From DASPWV01 sp046727855 (lineage in GTDB: Bacteria > Acidobacteriota > Vicinamibacteria > Vicinamibacterales > UBA2999), in assembly GCA_046727855.1 (NCBI GenBank), contig JBKPDL010000139.1:1-11252 (forward strand): a stretch of 11,252 nucleotides of DNA. Direction: 5' to 3'. Shown piece after piece: positions 1-7,262 of the stretch; position 1 is the first letter of the stretch, and each line of letters starts with the position of its first letter. The notes below the pieces were generated by a model. It had not been told where the DNA came from, searched no databases, and saw nothing but the letters and a program-made list of their open reading frames with translations. The translations under genes were made by a program, and so were the position numbers.

Positions 1-166
1 GTGTATATCGGTAAATCGCAATCCCAGCGACCGTTTCGCGAGGGGCCGTATCGGCGTCAGTGCCTTTTGGCGAAATAGCGGCCACCTCGTATCCCGCCGC
101 TCGCAGCGCGCAGCATTCCTTTCACACTCGTCGGTCAAAGGGCAACGACAAGTTCTCCACGAGCAT
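1..166 (-). pseudogene. GT4-type glycosyltransferase, 5' end, interrupted by an in-frame TGA and cut by the window edge
   Basis: Reading the minus strand from the ATG at 166-164 gives MLVENLSLPFDRRV, then TGA at 124-122, then KECCALRAAGYEVAAISPKG and an open frame to base 1. This is the recognisable N-terminus of GT4 glycosyltransferases, which usually reads like VLMLVEN-PFDRRVW-EA-L---GYEV-ICPKG. The stop sits exactly at the conserved Trp: TGG has become TGA, a single third-position change (plus-strand t at 122 where c is expected). The frame is otherwise intact on both sides. The ATG is the only plausible start; an AAGGA lies about 18 bases upstream, further than usual, and family-like residues (RRVL) precede the ATG. 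The gene follows the acetyltransferase stop (201) by 34 bases and would be the next gene of the operon. It is either a recent nonsense mutation or a sequencing or assembly error. Family identity is good; whether it is truly broken cannot be decided here. Confidence 0.72.
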
Positions 167-200
167 GAGGACGCGACGCGATCGTCCTTCGTGTGGTGTC

Positions 201-830
201 TTACGCGCGGTGATGTTCTGAGACAGTGGCGTAGGGGAGGTCGACGATTCGAGCGGTAACACGTGCCGGGTTGCCGGTGACGACGGCGCCCGGGGGCACA
301 TCGCGAGTAACCACGGCCCCGGCGCCAACGAGCGCGTTTTCGCCGACGATGACGCCAGGCAGGATGGTGGCGTTCGCGCCGACCTTTGCGCCTCTGCGAA
401 TCACCGGTCCCACGAGACGGTCTTTCACGCCCGGCGAGAGCGGATATTTTGCGTTCGTCAGGACTACGTTCGGCCCGATCCAGCAGCCGTCTTCGAGCAC
501 CGAGAATTCCGGGATAAACGCCTGCGTGTGAATCCGGACGTTATCGCCGATCTCCACGTGATGCTCGACGACCGAGAGAGTACCGATGCTGACGTCATTG
601 CCGATCCGGTTCTCCTCGCGGATGTTGACTTTGTTCCCGGTCTGAAAGTTTCGGCCGATGATGTTGCCGGCATAGATGATCGTGTGCGATCGGATCACGG
701 AGCCTTCTCCGATCGTCGTCACCAGCTCGCCAGGCCTTTTTCCACGCGGTGGCGTACCGACGATGCAGAACTCCTCGACGGTCGAGCCGTCGCCCAAGTG
801 AACGTTCTCGAATATTCGGTATAAGGTCAT
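201..830 (-). CDS. Left-handed beta-helix sugar N-acetyltransferase (long form)
   Basis: The 209-residue protein is built almost entirely of hexapeptide repeats ([LIV]-G-x-x-x-x), visible from about residue 8 to 190, for example IGEGSVI (40-46), IGNDVSIG (76-83), IGDNVRI (94-100) and VGANATILPGVIVGENALVGAGAVVTRDVP as a continuous C-terminal series (150-179). It ends with the family signature GNPAR (187-191). Such enzymes are trimers that transfer acetyl (rarely another acyl) from acetyl-CoA to an amino group on a nucleotide-linked sugar in the cytoplasm. I chose the ATG at 830 because it overlaps the TGA of the preceding dehydrogenase gene as ATGA; a GTG at 851 in the same frame would add seven residues lying inside that gene. 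Coupling to a WlbA-like dehydrogenase suggests the substrate is an amino sugar made by that pathway. It is longer than the second LbH enzyme of the window (165 residues). The exact substrate is unknown. Confidence 0.87.
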   Translation of the reverse strand: MTLYRIFENVHLGDGSTVEEFCIVGTPPRGKRPGELVTTIGEGSVIRSHTIIYAGNIIGRNFQTGNKVNIREENRIGNDVSIGTLSVVEHHVEIGDNVRIHTQAFIPEFSVLEDGCWIGPNVVLTNAKYPLSPGVKDRLVGPVIRRGAKVGANATILPGVIVGENALVGAGAVVTRDVPPGAVVTGNPARVTARIVDLPYATVSEHHRA

Positions 831-1894
831 GACGCAAGTCCGAGCCGGCACTTCTTCGGCCGAAAGCGCAGGTGAACGTCGGCGCTGGTTTCAATCGATT
901 CGTAGATCGCCGTAATCAGCTCGAGGGACCGCCGCCCCTCGAACCCGTCCACCAGGCCCGCCTTCTTGCTCCGGATAGACTCGATCACACCGCGCAGATA
1001 CTCCGCATGGTTGTAGCCGAGATCCGACGGGTTCCTGCCGAATTGTTCGAAGATCACGTCGTCGATCGGCTGCTTGTCGGCGAAATTCCACGTCACGAGC
1101 TCGTTCATGAAGAAACCGCCGATCACGACACTGCCTTTTTCGCCAAGGATGCTGATCGAACCTTCGAGATCCTTGGGTCGCGTGGCGGTGGTGGCTTCAA
1201 GCACGCCGAGCGCACCGGAATTGAATCGGACGACAGCGACACCCGTGTCTTCGGCCTCGATGTTGACCAGGCGTGTTGAAGCCATACTGCGAATGGCTTC
1301 AACATTGCCCATGAACCAGGTGAGCATGTCGATGTGGTGCGCGGCCTGATTCATGAACACACCGCCATCGTGCGCCCATGTGCCGCGCCATGATTCCGAA
1401 TCGTAATACGCCTGATCCCGCATCCACCGTAACCTCACGGTGCCGAGTACCAGCCGGCCGAAGCGGCCCTGCGCCAGCGCTTCGCGCGCTTTGACAATCG
1501 GCAGGTTGTAACGGTTTTGATGCACGACAAACAGCTTGGCGTCGTGAGCATCACACGCCTCAATCATTCGATCCGCGTCCTCGAGCCGCAGCGCCATCGG
1601 CTTCTCGACGATGATGGGGCGGCTGTACTGCGACAGCTCGAGCACGTTGCAGCAGTGCGCGCCACTCGGCGTGAGAACGGTGAACACGTCGATCTCATCG
1701 CCCATGCGTTGCATCATCTCAGCGATGCTGCCGAACGCGGACGCACCGTATTTCCTGGCGAAGTCCTGAGCGCGGGTCAAATTCGGATCCACGAACGCGG
1801 CGAGCTCAGCGCCATCAAGGCGCTCATGGACCGCGTGCGCGTGTTTACGGGCGATGTTGCCGCACCCGATGAGTGCGAACCGAAGGTTACTCAT
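827..1894 (-). CDS. Gfo/Idh/MocA-family NAD-dependent sugar dehydrogenase, WbpB/WlbA-like
   Basis: This 355-residue protein has an N-terminal Rossmann fold with GCGNIA at 10-15, the family EKP motif at 97-99, and a C-terminal substrate domain. The stretch HQNRYNLP (125-132), the segment around YYD (163-165) and WRGTW (169-173), and DGGVFMNQAAHHIDML (176-191) resemble WbpB/WlbA, which oxidises C3 of UDP-N-acetylglucosaminuronate to a 3-keto sugar. In that known pathway an aminotransferase (WbpE type) and then an LbH acetyltransferase (WbpD type) follow, giving UDP-GlcNAc3NAcA. The acetyltransferase is indeed the next gene, overlapping by four bases, but no aminotransferase is present in the window. 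The ATG at 1894 is preceded by GGTGGAG about nine bases upstream, a good ribosome-binding site, and lies three bases after the glycosyltransferase stop. Family is certain; the UDP-GlcNAcA substrate is inferred from motif resemblance judged by eye. Confidence 0.9.
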   Translation of the reverse strand: MSNLRFALIGCGNIARKHAHAVHERLDGAELAAFVDPNLTRAQDFARKYGASAFGSIAEMMQRMGDEIDVFTVLTPSGAHCCNVLELSQYSRPIIVEKPMALRLEDADRMIEACDAHDAKLFVVHQNRYNLPIVKAREALAQGRFGRLVLGTVRLRWMRDQAYYDSESWRGTWAHDGGVFMNQAAHHIDMLTWFMGNVEAIRSMASTRLVNIEAEDTGVAVVRFNSGALGVLEATTATRPKDLEGSISILGEKGSVVIGGFFMNELVTWNFADKQPIDDVIFEQFGRNPSDLGYNHAEYLRGVIESIRSKKAGLVDGFEGRRSLELITAIYESIETSADVHLRFRPKKCRLGLAS

Positions 1895-1897
1895 GTA

Positions 1898-3088
1898 TTA
1901 GTTCTCCACCAGGCGCTTGTACAACGTCAGCAGCTCAGAGCTGTGACGGTCCCAGCCGTAACGCGCTAGAAACTTCCGTGCCTCTCGCACCTGACGACGT
2001 TGCAGATCAGAGTCAGCGTGCAGTCGGCAAATGGCATCGGCAAGCGCCTCAACGTTCTCGGGCTCGTAATACGTCACCATATCGTCAGAAAAGTAGTGCT
2101 CGATCGCTTTCAGCCGAGGCACCACTGCGGGAATGCCGACGGCGACGTATTCGAGCAGCTTGACTGGAAGCATCAAGTCTCCGGCGACGGAGCGTCGGTT
2201 GCCGACCACGCCGATGTCCATCGCTGTGAGTTGCGGCGCCAGCTCCTCGAGCGGATATCCACTCGGCCGGAATGTGATCGCGTCGTCAACACCCAGCTGT
2301 TCGCCGAGTCTCTGGAATTCTGCGAGATCGTCTCCGCGCCCCCACAGATTGAGCCGAACGTCCGGAATCCGCTCTCGCACCAGCGGGATCGCGCGGATGA
2401 TCAGGTCAACACCCAAACGCTCAACCATCGTGCCGTGGTACACCACGTTGAGCCGTTCTGATGCGAGGCGGCCCGTGGTTTGGGATCGCGACCCTGGGAA
2501 CAACCGCGGATCCGGCACGTTCATCGAAATCGCGGTTTTTTCTGCGGGAATACCTCTCGCCACCAGCTTTGCCCGCTGCGGCTCGTTGACGCAAATCACT
2601 TTGTGCGCGACGAGCGCGCTGAGTCTCTCTTCCAAACAGAGCAACTTGTGGAGAAGAGACCGGTGGGTGAATTTGGCCGCGAATGTTTCGGGGACGGAAT
2701 CGTGGACGTCGAGCACCACCTTCTTACCCGCAAGTCGCGGCACCAGACCTGCGAAGACCAAAAAGTCGGGGAGGTTGTGAACGTGAACGACATCCAGCTC
2801 ACCGCGCCATAGCAGCCGAAGGCACGCGACCGACGCCGATAGCAAGAAGCGGACATAGGACGCAACGTAAGCAGCGAGACTCTTACCGCGATACTTGCTC
2901 ACGGCAAGCTCGCGTACTTCCACGCCCTCGAGATTAAATCGTGAGGGTTCCCCGCCGTTCTTCGTTGTCAAGCAGAGAACCTGGAAGGCGTGGGACGCCA
3001 GGGTCTCGGCTTCGAGACGCACGCGCGAGTCTGTGGCGTAATCGGTGTAGGCGATCATGCAGACGTGCGCGTTCGCATCGACTCTCAT
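1898..3088 (-). CDS. GT4-family glycosyltransferase
   Basis: The 396-residue protein has the two-domain GT-B layout. The N-terminal half contains a CMIAYTDYATDSRV start (10-23), a position often used for acceptor-side residues, then HVHNLPDFLVFAG (102-114) and DVHDSVPETF (127-136). The C-terminal donor domain begins near YHGTMVERLGVDLII (217-231) and carries LPVKLLEYVAVGIPAVVP (307-324), where Lys310 and Glu313 occupy the usual nucleotide-sugar-binding region of GT4 enzymes. It should add one sugar from an NDP-sugar to the lipid-linked repeat unit at the inner face of the cytoplasmic membrane, with retention of configuration as is normal for GT4. No membrane segment is obvious. The ATG at 3088 overlaps the stop of the deacetylase gene by one base (TGATG), so translation is probably coupled. 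Donor and acceptor sugars cannot be read from the sequence. Confidence 0.92.
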   Translation of the reverse strand: MRVDANAHVCMIAYTDYATDSRVRLEAETLASHAFQVLCLTTKNGGEPSRFNLEGVEVRELAVSKYRGKSLAAYVASYVRFLLSASVACLRLLWRGELDVVHVHNLPDFLVFAGLVPRLAGKKVVLDVHDSVPETFAAKFTHRSLLHKLLCLEERLSALVAHKVICVNEPQRAKLVARGIPAEKTAISMNVPDPRLFPGSRSQTTGRLASERLNVVYHGTMVERLGVDLIIRAIPLVRERIPDVRLNLWGRGDDLAEFQRLGEQLGVDDAITFRPSGYPLEELAPQLTAMDIGVVGNRRSVAGDLMLPVKLLEYVAVGIPAVVPRLKAIEHYFSDDMVTYYEPENVEALADAICRLHADSDLQRRQVREARKFLARYGWDRHSSELLTLYKRLVEN

Positions 3089-4725
3089 CAGGAAACGGCG
3101 ACCGCCGGACCCGGGGACAATTGGACTGCGCGGGTGCCACCGACCAACACGCGTTTCTCGACGTCATGTCCTCGGTGCAGCAGAACACAGCCAGGTGGGA
3201 TCTGCGACGGCAACTCGCAGGCCTCAATCGTGACGCTGTGCGCGTCCGCGGCATCGTCTGACACAAAGCGGATGGAGCGTCGCCAGCGAAACCACTCAAC
3301 CGCCTCGCGGCCACTTGCAAACCAGACGTTCTCACTCTCGACGTTCTCGAGCAGATCCGAATACGCCTCGCCCCACTGCCGTTCCGCAGCGAGGCTGCGA
3401 TCGTGCCAGTTGATGACCAGCGCTCCGCCATAGCGCCTCGCCTCGGCCACGATCGCAGAGCAGCGCGCCATGGCATCTGCGCGCGTCAAGCCCATGCGAG
3501 TCGGGTAGAACATCGCGGTGTCCATGATCGCGAGCGGCAATTCGAGAAGGTGTCCGCAGCCGAGCGGTCGAAACGGCTGCAGCGTTCCAGCCCGAAATCC
3601 GATGGCGTCGTTATAACCCCACGTTGAGTCGTATTCGAACCCGGCGTCTTCAAGCGTTCGACCTGAGTCGTCACAAAAGTAGAGCCAGTGCATTCTGACG
3701 CCAGTCGTCTTGCGGGCGGTGACGCGTGTGACCTCCCTCAGTTCCGCCTGTCCGGCAGCGGCGTCGCGCCAAGCATCAATTCCGTGCACCGCGAATTCGG
3801 TGCGCGACCCTCCGACCCGCTCGATCTCGCCTCGTATGTCGTCAACCCCGTAGGCAACCGCCCGCTTTCGCTCGACACGGCCGTCGAGACGTGATCCCGG
3901 TCGATTCGAGAACGGAAGCAAAAAAAACGTCGCAGGATGACTGCGGTCCGCCACCGCGTAATCGCCCAGCGGGTCCCAAATATCTCGCCTGACACCCAGG
4001 AAGATCAGAGGAAGGGACAGCACCGCGAGCCAGTTCTTCCAAAGGTCACTGAACGGGCGGCGCGCGCGAATCACGTCGAAGAGCGTTCCAACTGTGGCTC
4101 GCCACACGAAGCCGGCGAGTGTGAGGTCGGCCAGGTGGCGCCGAATGCCGTAAAAATCAATGTCGTGCGTGAGACAACACACGAATTCTGCGTCATGCGG
4201 CCGAGGCGCGATTTCCACGAAGGGTATTCCTGACTCACAGAGACACTCGCGCAACAACGCAATGTGGATGTCCAATGTTGGGATATGGGCACGTTCCTTG
4301 GGCTGCCCGACAGATAGAAGGTGTCGAACTTCAGCAAACAAGTCGTACCCGATCCGCCGAAGGGTGCTGCGGCCCGAGAGTTCGACCGCGTACGAGATCT
4401 GGCGATCGCCGGCAATGACGAGGTCGCCGCCAACGGGCCCGCCGAACATCGCGACGCCCGCGTACAACGGGAACTCCATGCCGCCGAACCGAGCGTCAAC
4501 CGCGCCACTCCGCAGTTCGACGTCGACACTCAGACGCCGGTCGACAGCGTGTTCACCGGCTCCGTAAATCAGCACCAAGGCATTGTCTGGCCCGCTGCCG
4601 CCATCGGCGACCAACACAATGTCGTACGGCCTTCCCGGAACAAACGGCTCCCATGGCGTCTTGAAGAGCTCGAAAAACTCGCCAACGACATCGAGGTCGT
4701 CCGCACGCGCTGCCACGCCAATCAT
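3088..4725 (-). CDS. Polysaccharide deacetylase-like protein with an extra N-terminal domain
   Basis: The 545-residue protein contains a divergent NodB/CE4-type fold in its second half: LTHDID (185-190), matching the metal-binding Asp pair motif; TFFLL (266-270); FAVHGIDAW (311-319), matching the His motif; then GFRAGT (376-381), LELPLAIMD (394-402) and NWHDRS (439-444). These are the ordered landmarks of a family annotated as polysaccharide deacetylase and common in glycan loci. Residues 1-175 form a separate domain that precedes the deacetylase part, and about 70 residues after 475 form a tail I do not recognise. No signal peptide is visible, so a cytoplasmic site is likely; a hydrophobic stretch near 232-244 could be membrane-associated. 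It may remove an N- or O-acetyl group from a sugar or lipid-linked intermediate. It begins 22 bases after the carrier-protein gene, without a strong ribosome-binding site, and overlaps the next gene by one base. Activity is inferred. Confidence 0.8.
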   Translation of the reverse strand: MIGVAARADDLDVVGEFFELFKTPWEPFVPGRPYDIVLVADGGSGPDNALVLIYGAGEHAVDRRLSVDVELRSGAVDARFGGMEFPLYAGVAMFGGPVGGDLVIAGDRQISYAVELSGRSTLRRIGYDLFAEVRHLLSVGQPKERAHIPTLDIHIALLRECLCESGIPFVEIAPRPHDAEFVCCLTHDIDFYGIRRHLADLTLAGFVWRATVGTLFDVIRARRPFSDLWKNWLAVLSLPLIFLGVRRDIWDPLGDYAVADRSHPATFFLLPFSNRPGSRLDGRVERKRAVAYGVDDIRGEIERVGGSRTEFAVHGIDAWRDAAAGQAELREVTRVTARKTTGVRMHWLYFCDDSGRTLEDAGFEYDSTWGYNDAIGFRAGTLQPFRPLGCGHLLELPLAIMDTAMFYPTRMGLTRADAMARCSAIVAEARRYGGALVINWHDRSLAAERQWGEAYSDLLENVESENVWFASGREAVEWFRWRRSIRFVSDDAADAHSVTIEACELPSQIPPGCVLLHRGHDVEKRVLVGGTRAVQLSPGPAVAVS

Positions 4726-4747
4726 CGGGCTCTACTCTGCACGCTTG

Positions 4748-5026
4748 CTAATGACCATTCTGCGAGGTGACGTGCGCCGCAATGTGCTTGCACAACACGG
4801 TGAGGTTCGTGAGCTGTGTCGGGTCCACGTCCACCAGGTCGATCGAGCAGGCGAAACGGCCTTCGAGATGGCCGATGAGCTGAATGAAACCGAGCGAATC
4901 AATCACGCCGTGCGCGCGCAAATCGAAGTCGTCGGGCAGCGACTGCACGTCCACGCCGGCATCCGCGAGCGGCTGGCGCAGCGCAGCAACGATGCACGCC
5001 CTTACATCGCTCACTTCGGTCGTCAT
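4748..5026 (-). CDS. Acyl/peptidyl carrier protein, dedicated to the adjacent adenylation enzyme
   Basis: This 92-residue protein has the carrier-protein signature GVIDSLGFIQLIGHLEGRF (40-58), in which Ser44 of the DSL motif would receive the 4'-phosphopantetheine arm. The four-helix pattern and size fit an ACP/PCP, and the motif region looks somewhat like DltC (which has DSF followed by a similar helix). The frame stays open upstream to 5275, but that extension lies wholly inside the adenylation gene and does not look like protein. The ATG at 5026 forms an ATGA overlap with the adenylation gene's stop, which fixes the start and suggests equal, coupled production of the two partners. It would hold the activated amino acid or acid as a thioester for transfer to a sugar or other acceptor. 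It ends at TAG, 22 bases before the deacetylase gene. No phosphopantetheinyl transferase gene is in the window. Confidence 0.9.
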   Translation of the reverse strand: MTTEVSDVRACIVAALRQPLADAGVDVQSLPDDFDLRAHGVIDSLGFIQLIGHLEGRFACSIDLVDVDPTQLTNLTVLCKHIAAHVTSQNGH

Positions 5027-6600
5027 TGGTTCAGCAAACTGAGAAGGGCCTGCCGGTCTACTTTGCCATTGGCGTTTTGCGGCAGCGCCGGCAGGACGCG
5101 AATCGTCTGTGGGACCGCGTAGCTCTGGAGCTTTTGTCCCATCCGGACACGAATTCCCGCCACGTCCAGGTCGGTGCCGGTCACAAACGCCACGACGCCG
5201 CCAGGCCCGGTGCTCATGAGCGGCCAACCGACCGCCACGGCCTCGTGGACGCCGGGCTCCTGCCGCAGGACCCATTCAATCTCGCCGAGCTCGACGCGAT
5301 GCCCGAGTACCTTGATCTGATGATCAACGCGCCCCACATAGGCCAACGGTCCGCCACCGACGGCCCGCCGGACGCGATCGCCCGTGCGGTAATAAACCTC
5401 GCCGTCCGGGCAGCGCACGAATGCACGCGATGTCGCCTCGGCGTCGCGCCAGTAGCCGGGCGCGCGTTGCGGCCCGGTCATCAACAGCTCGCCGATGTGG
5501 CCAGGCGCAACGTCGACGAGGCGTTCGTCTACAACCCTCGCGCGCATGCCGCGAATCGGCTCCCCGATCGGGACGATGCCGCCGCAGCATTCCGCCGGCG
5601 AGGCCACCGGGTGCCAGCGATATGCGGTGCAAGCAACTGTGAGCTCGGTTGGGCCGTAAAGGTTTTCGAGCCGCGACCCGGGCGCGGCGGCCGTCCATGC
5701 TTCGGCCAGTTCCATGGGCAGAGGTTCGCCGCAAAACAAGCTCCATCGCAGCGAAGAATAGCGTCCAGCCTTCAGTGCGCCGATCCGTTTCATCAGCAGT
5801 CCGACGGTCGGCACGGAAAACCAAACGGTCAGTTCGTGCTCGCGAATGAACCGGTCCGGATTGAGCAGCGCGGCTCGCGAGGGGCAGTACACGCAGGCGC
5901 CACAGTGCCACGCCACGAACAGATCGAACACCGATAGATCGAAGGTCGCGTCGAACATCTGTGAAAAGCGGTCGGCGGCGGTGATGCCGTAGCGCTCGAC
6001 CATCGTCTCGACGAAATGCGTCGCGCTCCCGTGCGTCACGCCCACTCCTTTGGGCATGCCGCTGCTTCCCGACGTGAAGAGCAGATACGCAAACTCACTC
6101 GCTGAATCGCGATGCACGTTAGCCGAGGCCGACGCCAGCTCCTTCGCGCCGATGAACGTGTGCCGTGGCCAGCGCTCCTCGAATGCCTCGACGTTGTCTC
6201 TCTCTGCCAGAATGATGAACAGCGATGTGTCGACGTCCTTGAGCAGTCCATCCAGCAGCGTTTCCGCACTCGAATCCACGATGATCGAGATGCATCCCGC
6301 GTGCTGCAGCATGCGGCGCGTGCGCTCGATGGGAAACCTGACGTTCAGCGGCACATAGCCATGACCCGCGAGCAGGACACCGAGAATGGCGGCAAACCCG
6401 GCGCGTGATTTGTCAGCGAACACTGCCGTTCGACGCGGGGCTCGGGCGTGCAGACTTTCCTGCAGCGTCGCCGCAAACGCCGCGGCGTCGTTCCACAATT
6501 GTGAATAGGTGGCCGTACTCCCGTTGACGCAGAGCGCCGGCCGATCCGGCGTCACCTCAACTGAGCGGAGAAAGCCCGAGTAGAGAAGATCGTGTCGCAC
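5023..6600 (-). CDS. Stand-alone amino-acid adenylation enzyme (ANL superfamily, DltA/NRPS A-domain-like)
   Basis: The 525-residue protein contains the adenylation core motifs in order: YLLFTSGSSGMPKG (172-185, P-loop), FDATFDLSVFD (216-226), FCGEPLP (289-295), YGPTE (315-319), YRTGD (404-408), GRVDHQIKVLGHRVELGEIE (423-442, hinge) and NANGKVDR (509-516) with catalytic Lys513. It should activate a carboxylic acid, most likely an amino acid, as the adenylate and load it on the adjacent carrier protein. No condensation or thioesterase domain is present, so this is not a full NRPS. Cys290 in FCGE falls where DltA has the cysteine linked to D-alanine preference, so D-Ala or another small amino acid is a reasonable guess, not a demonstration. 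The start is GTG (6600-6598), two bases after the preceding TAA, with no clear Shine-Dalgarno sequence. Its setting among glycan genes implies sugar decoration and not peptide synthesis. Confidence 0.9.
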   Translation of the reverse strand: MRHDLLYSGFLRSVEVTPDRPALCVNGSTATYSQLWNDAAAFAATLQESLHARAPRRTAVFADKSRAGFAAILGVLLAGHGYVPLNVRFPIERTRRMLQHAGCISIIVDSSAETLLDGLLKDVDTSLFIILAERDNVEAFEERWPRHTFIGAKELASASANVHRDSASEFAYLLFTSGSSGMPKGVGVTHGSATHFVETMVERYGITAADRFSQMFDATFDLSVFDLFVAWHCGACVYCPSRAALLNPDRFIREHELTVWFSVPTVGLLMKRIGALKAGRYSSLRWSLFCGEPLPMELAEAWTAAAPGSRLENLYGPTELTVACTAYRWHPVASPAECCGGIVPIGEPIRGMRARVVDERLVDVAPGHIGELLMTGPQRAPGYWRDAEATSRAFVRCPDGEVYYRTGDRVRRAVGGGPLAYVGRVDHQIKVLGHRVELGEIEWVLRQEPGVHEAVAVGWPLMSTGPGGVVAFVTGTDLDVAGIRVRMGQKLQSYAVPQTIRVLPALPQNANGKVDRQALLSLLNQ

Positions 6601-6602
6601 TA

Positions 6603-7082
6603 TTATCTCAGCCGCCGAAGTCCCCGCAGGAACCCCATGTAGCCATGTTCAGCGGTTAGCGGAACCGTCACCGTGCCGAGCGGGCCGGCCGGCGGCGGTC
6701 CCCAAAGCGTCCCTGGCGGTACGCTCCGAGATATGACCGAACCTGCTTGAATCACCGCGCCGTCGCCGATCGTTACGTCCGGGAGAATGACGCAGTGTGG
6801 ACCAACGAACACGTCCCGGCCGATCGTGACTTTGCCCCTGGTGACCGCTCGCCGCGGTCCCCAATAAAAATGCGTGATGATCGACGTTCGGATACCAATT
6901 GTGCAGTTGTCGCCGATCGACAGAGCCTCCGGATGAAGGTCATCGATGTAAACGTAGAGACCGATCCAGACGTTCGAACCGATGTCCGCCCCGCGCCAGC
7001 GTTGAAGGCGAGGCCGGACCCTTGCCCCTCCCGGCGAAACCATCGCGAGGCGACTGACCGCATAGCTTAGAACTCGCTCCAT
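6603..7082 (-). CDS. Small hexapeptide-repeat O- or N-acetyltransferase (WcaF/NodL-like)
   Basis: The 159-residue protein has LbH repeats from ADIGSNVWIG (32-41) through LSIGDNCTIG (55-64), VTIGRDVFVGPHCVILPDVTIGDGAVIQAGSVIS (85-118) and SVPPGTLWGPPPAGPLG (120-136). The SIITHFYWG segment (67-75) puts His71 where the WcaF/NodL/LacA group has its catalytic histidine, so acetyl-CoA-dependent O-acetylation of a sugar is the most likely chemistry. It is the first gene of the second run, lying 180 bases after the preceding dehydrogenase gene, and its stop is two bases from the adenylation gene's GTG start. No strong ribosome-binding site precedes the ATG at 7082. A role in moving the carrier-bound acyl group, in place of acetyl-CoA chemistry, is possible only as speculation based on adjacency. 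Confidence 0.87.
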   Translation of the reverse strand: MERVLSYAVSRLAMVSPGGARVRPRLQRWRGADIGSNVWIGLYVYIDDLHPEALSIGDNCTIGIRTSIITHFYWGPRRAVTRGKVTIGRDVFVGPHCVILPDVTIGDGAVIQAGSVISRSVPPGTLWGPPPAGPLGTVTVPLTAEHGYMGFLRGLRRLR

Positions 7083-7262
7083 TGGTCGTGCTTTAGTTCA
7101 ATACTGGGTAAAGGATAGCGCCACGCGGTGTGTAGCAGCCCGCATTGGCGATGCCGTAACGGTCAGTGCAGATCACTCGCGCTTCGCTTCCAACCCGACA
7201 GGCGCAGGTACAGAGAAGTTGGGGTTCGTGGTGCGGCATCCGGACAGGCGGCCGCGGGCTGG
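7083..7262. other. 180-base intergenic gap with three small adjacent inverted repeats
   Basis: This is the largest non-coding gap in the window and separates the assembly core plus first sugar pair from the second run of glycan genes. Read on the plus strand it holds three short inverted repeats in a row: GCAT/ATGC around 7142-7154, CCGTAACGG at 7154-7162 and AGTG/CACT around 7165-7177. None is long enough, or followed by a T-run, to be called an intrinsic terminator. A promoter for the downstream genes is plausible here, but no convincing -35/-10 pair could be fixed. No family-like small protein is visible. Confidence 0.3.

Noticed and set aside
2934..3476. 180-codon minus-strand frame overlapping the deacetylase and glycosyltransferase genes
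   Set aside because: It is a shifted frame across the 3' end of the deacetylase gene and the start of the glycosyltransferase gene; the Arg/Ser/Ala-rich translation has no domain pattern.
5027..5275. Upstream extension of the carrier protein frame (extra 83 codons)
   Set aside because: It lies wholly inside the adenylation gene, is Arg/Gly/Pro-rich and unlike any carrier protein; the ATGA overlap start at 5026 gives a normal ACP length.
5026..5937. 303-codon open frame on the plus strand, opposite the adenylation gene
   Set aside because: It is antisense to a gene with all adenylation core motifs, has no family resemblance, and is explained by codon bias on the other strand.
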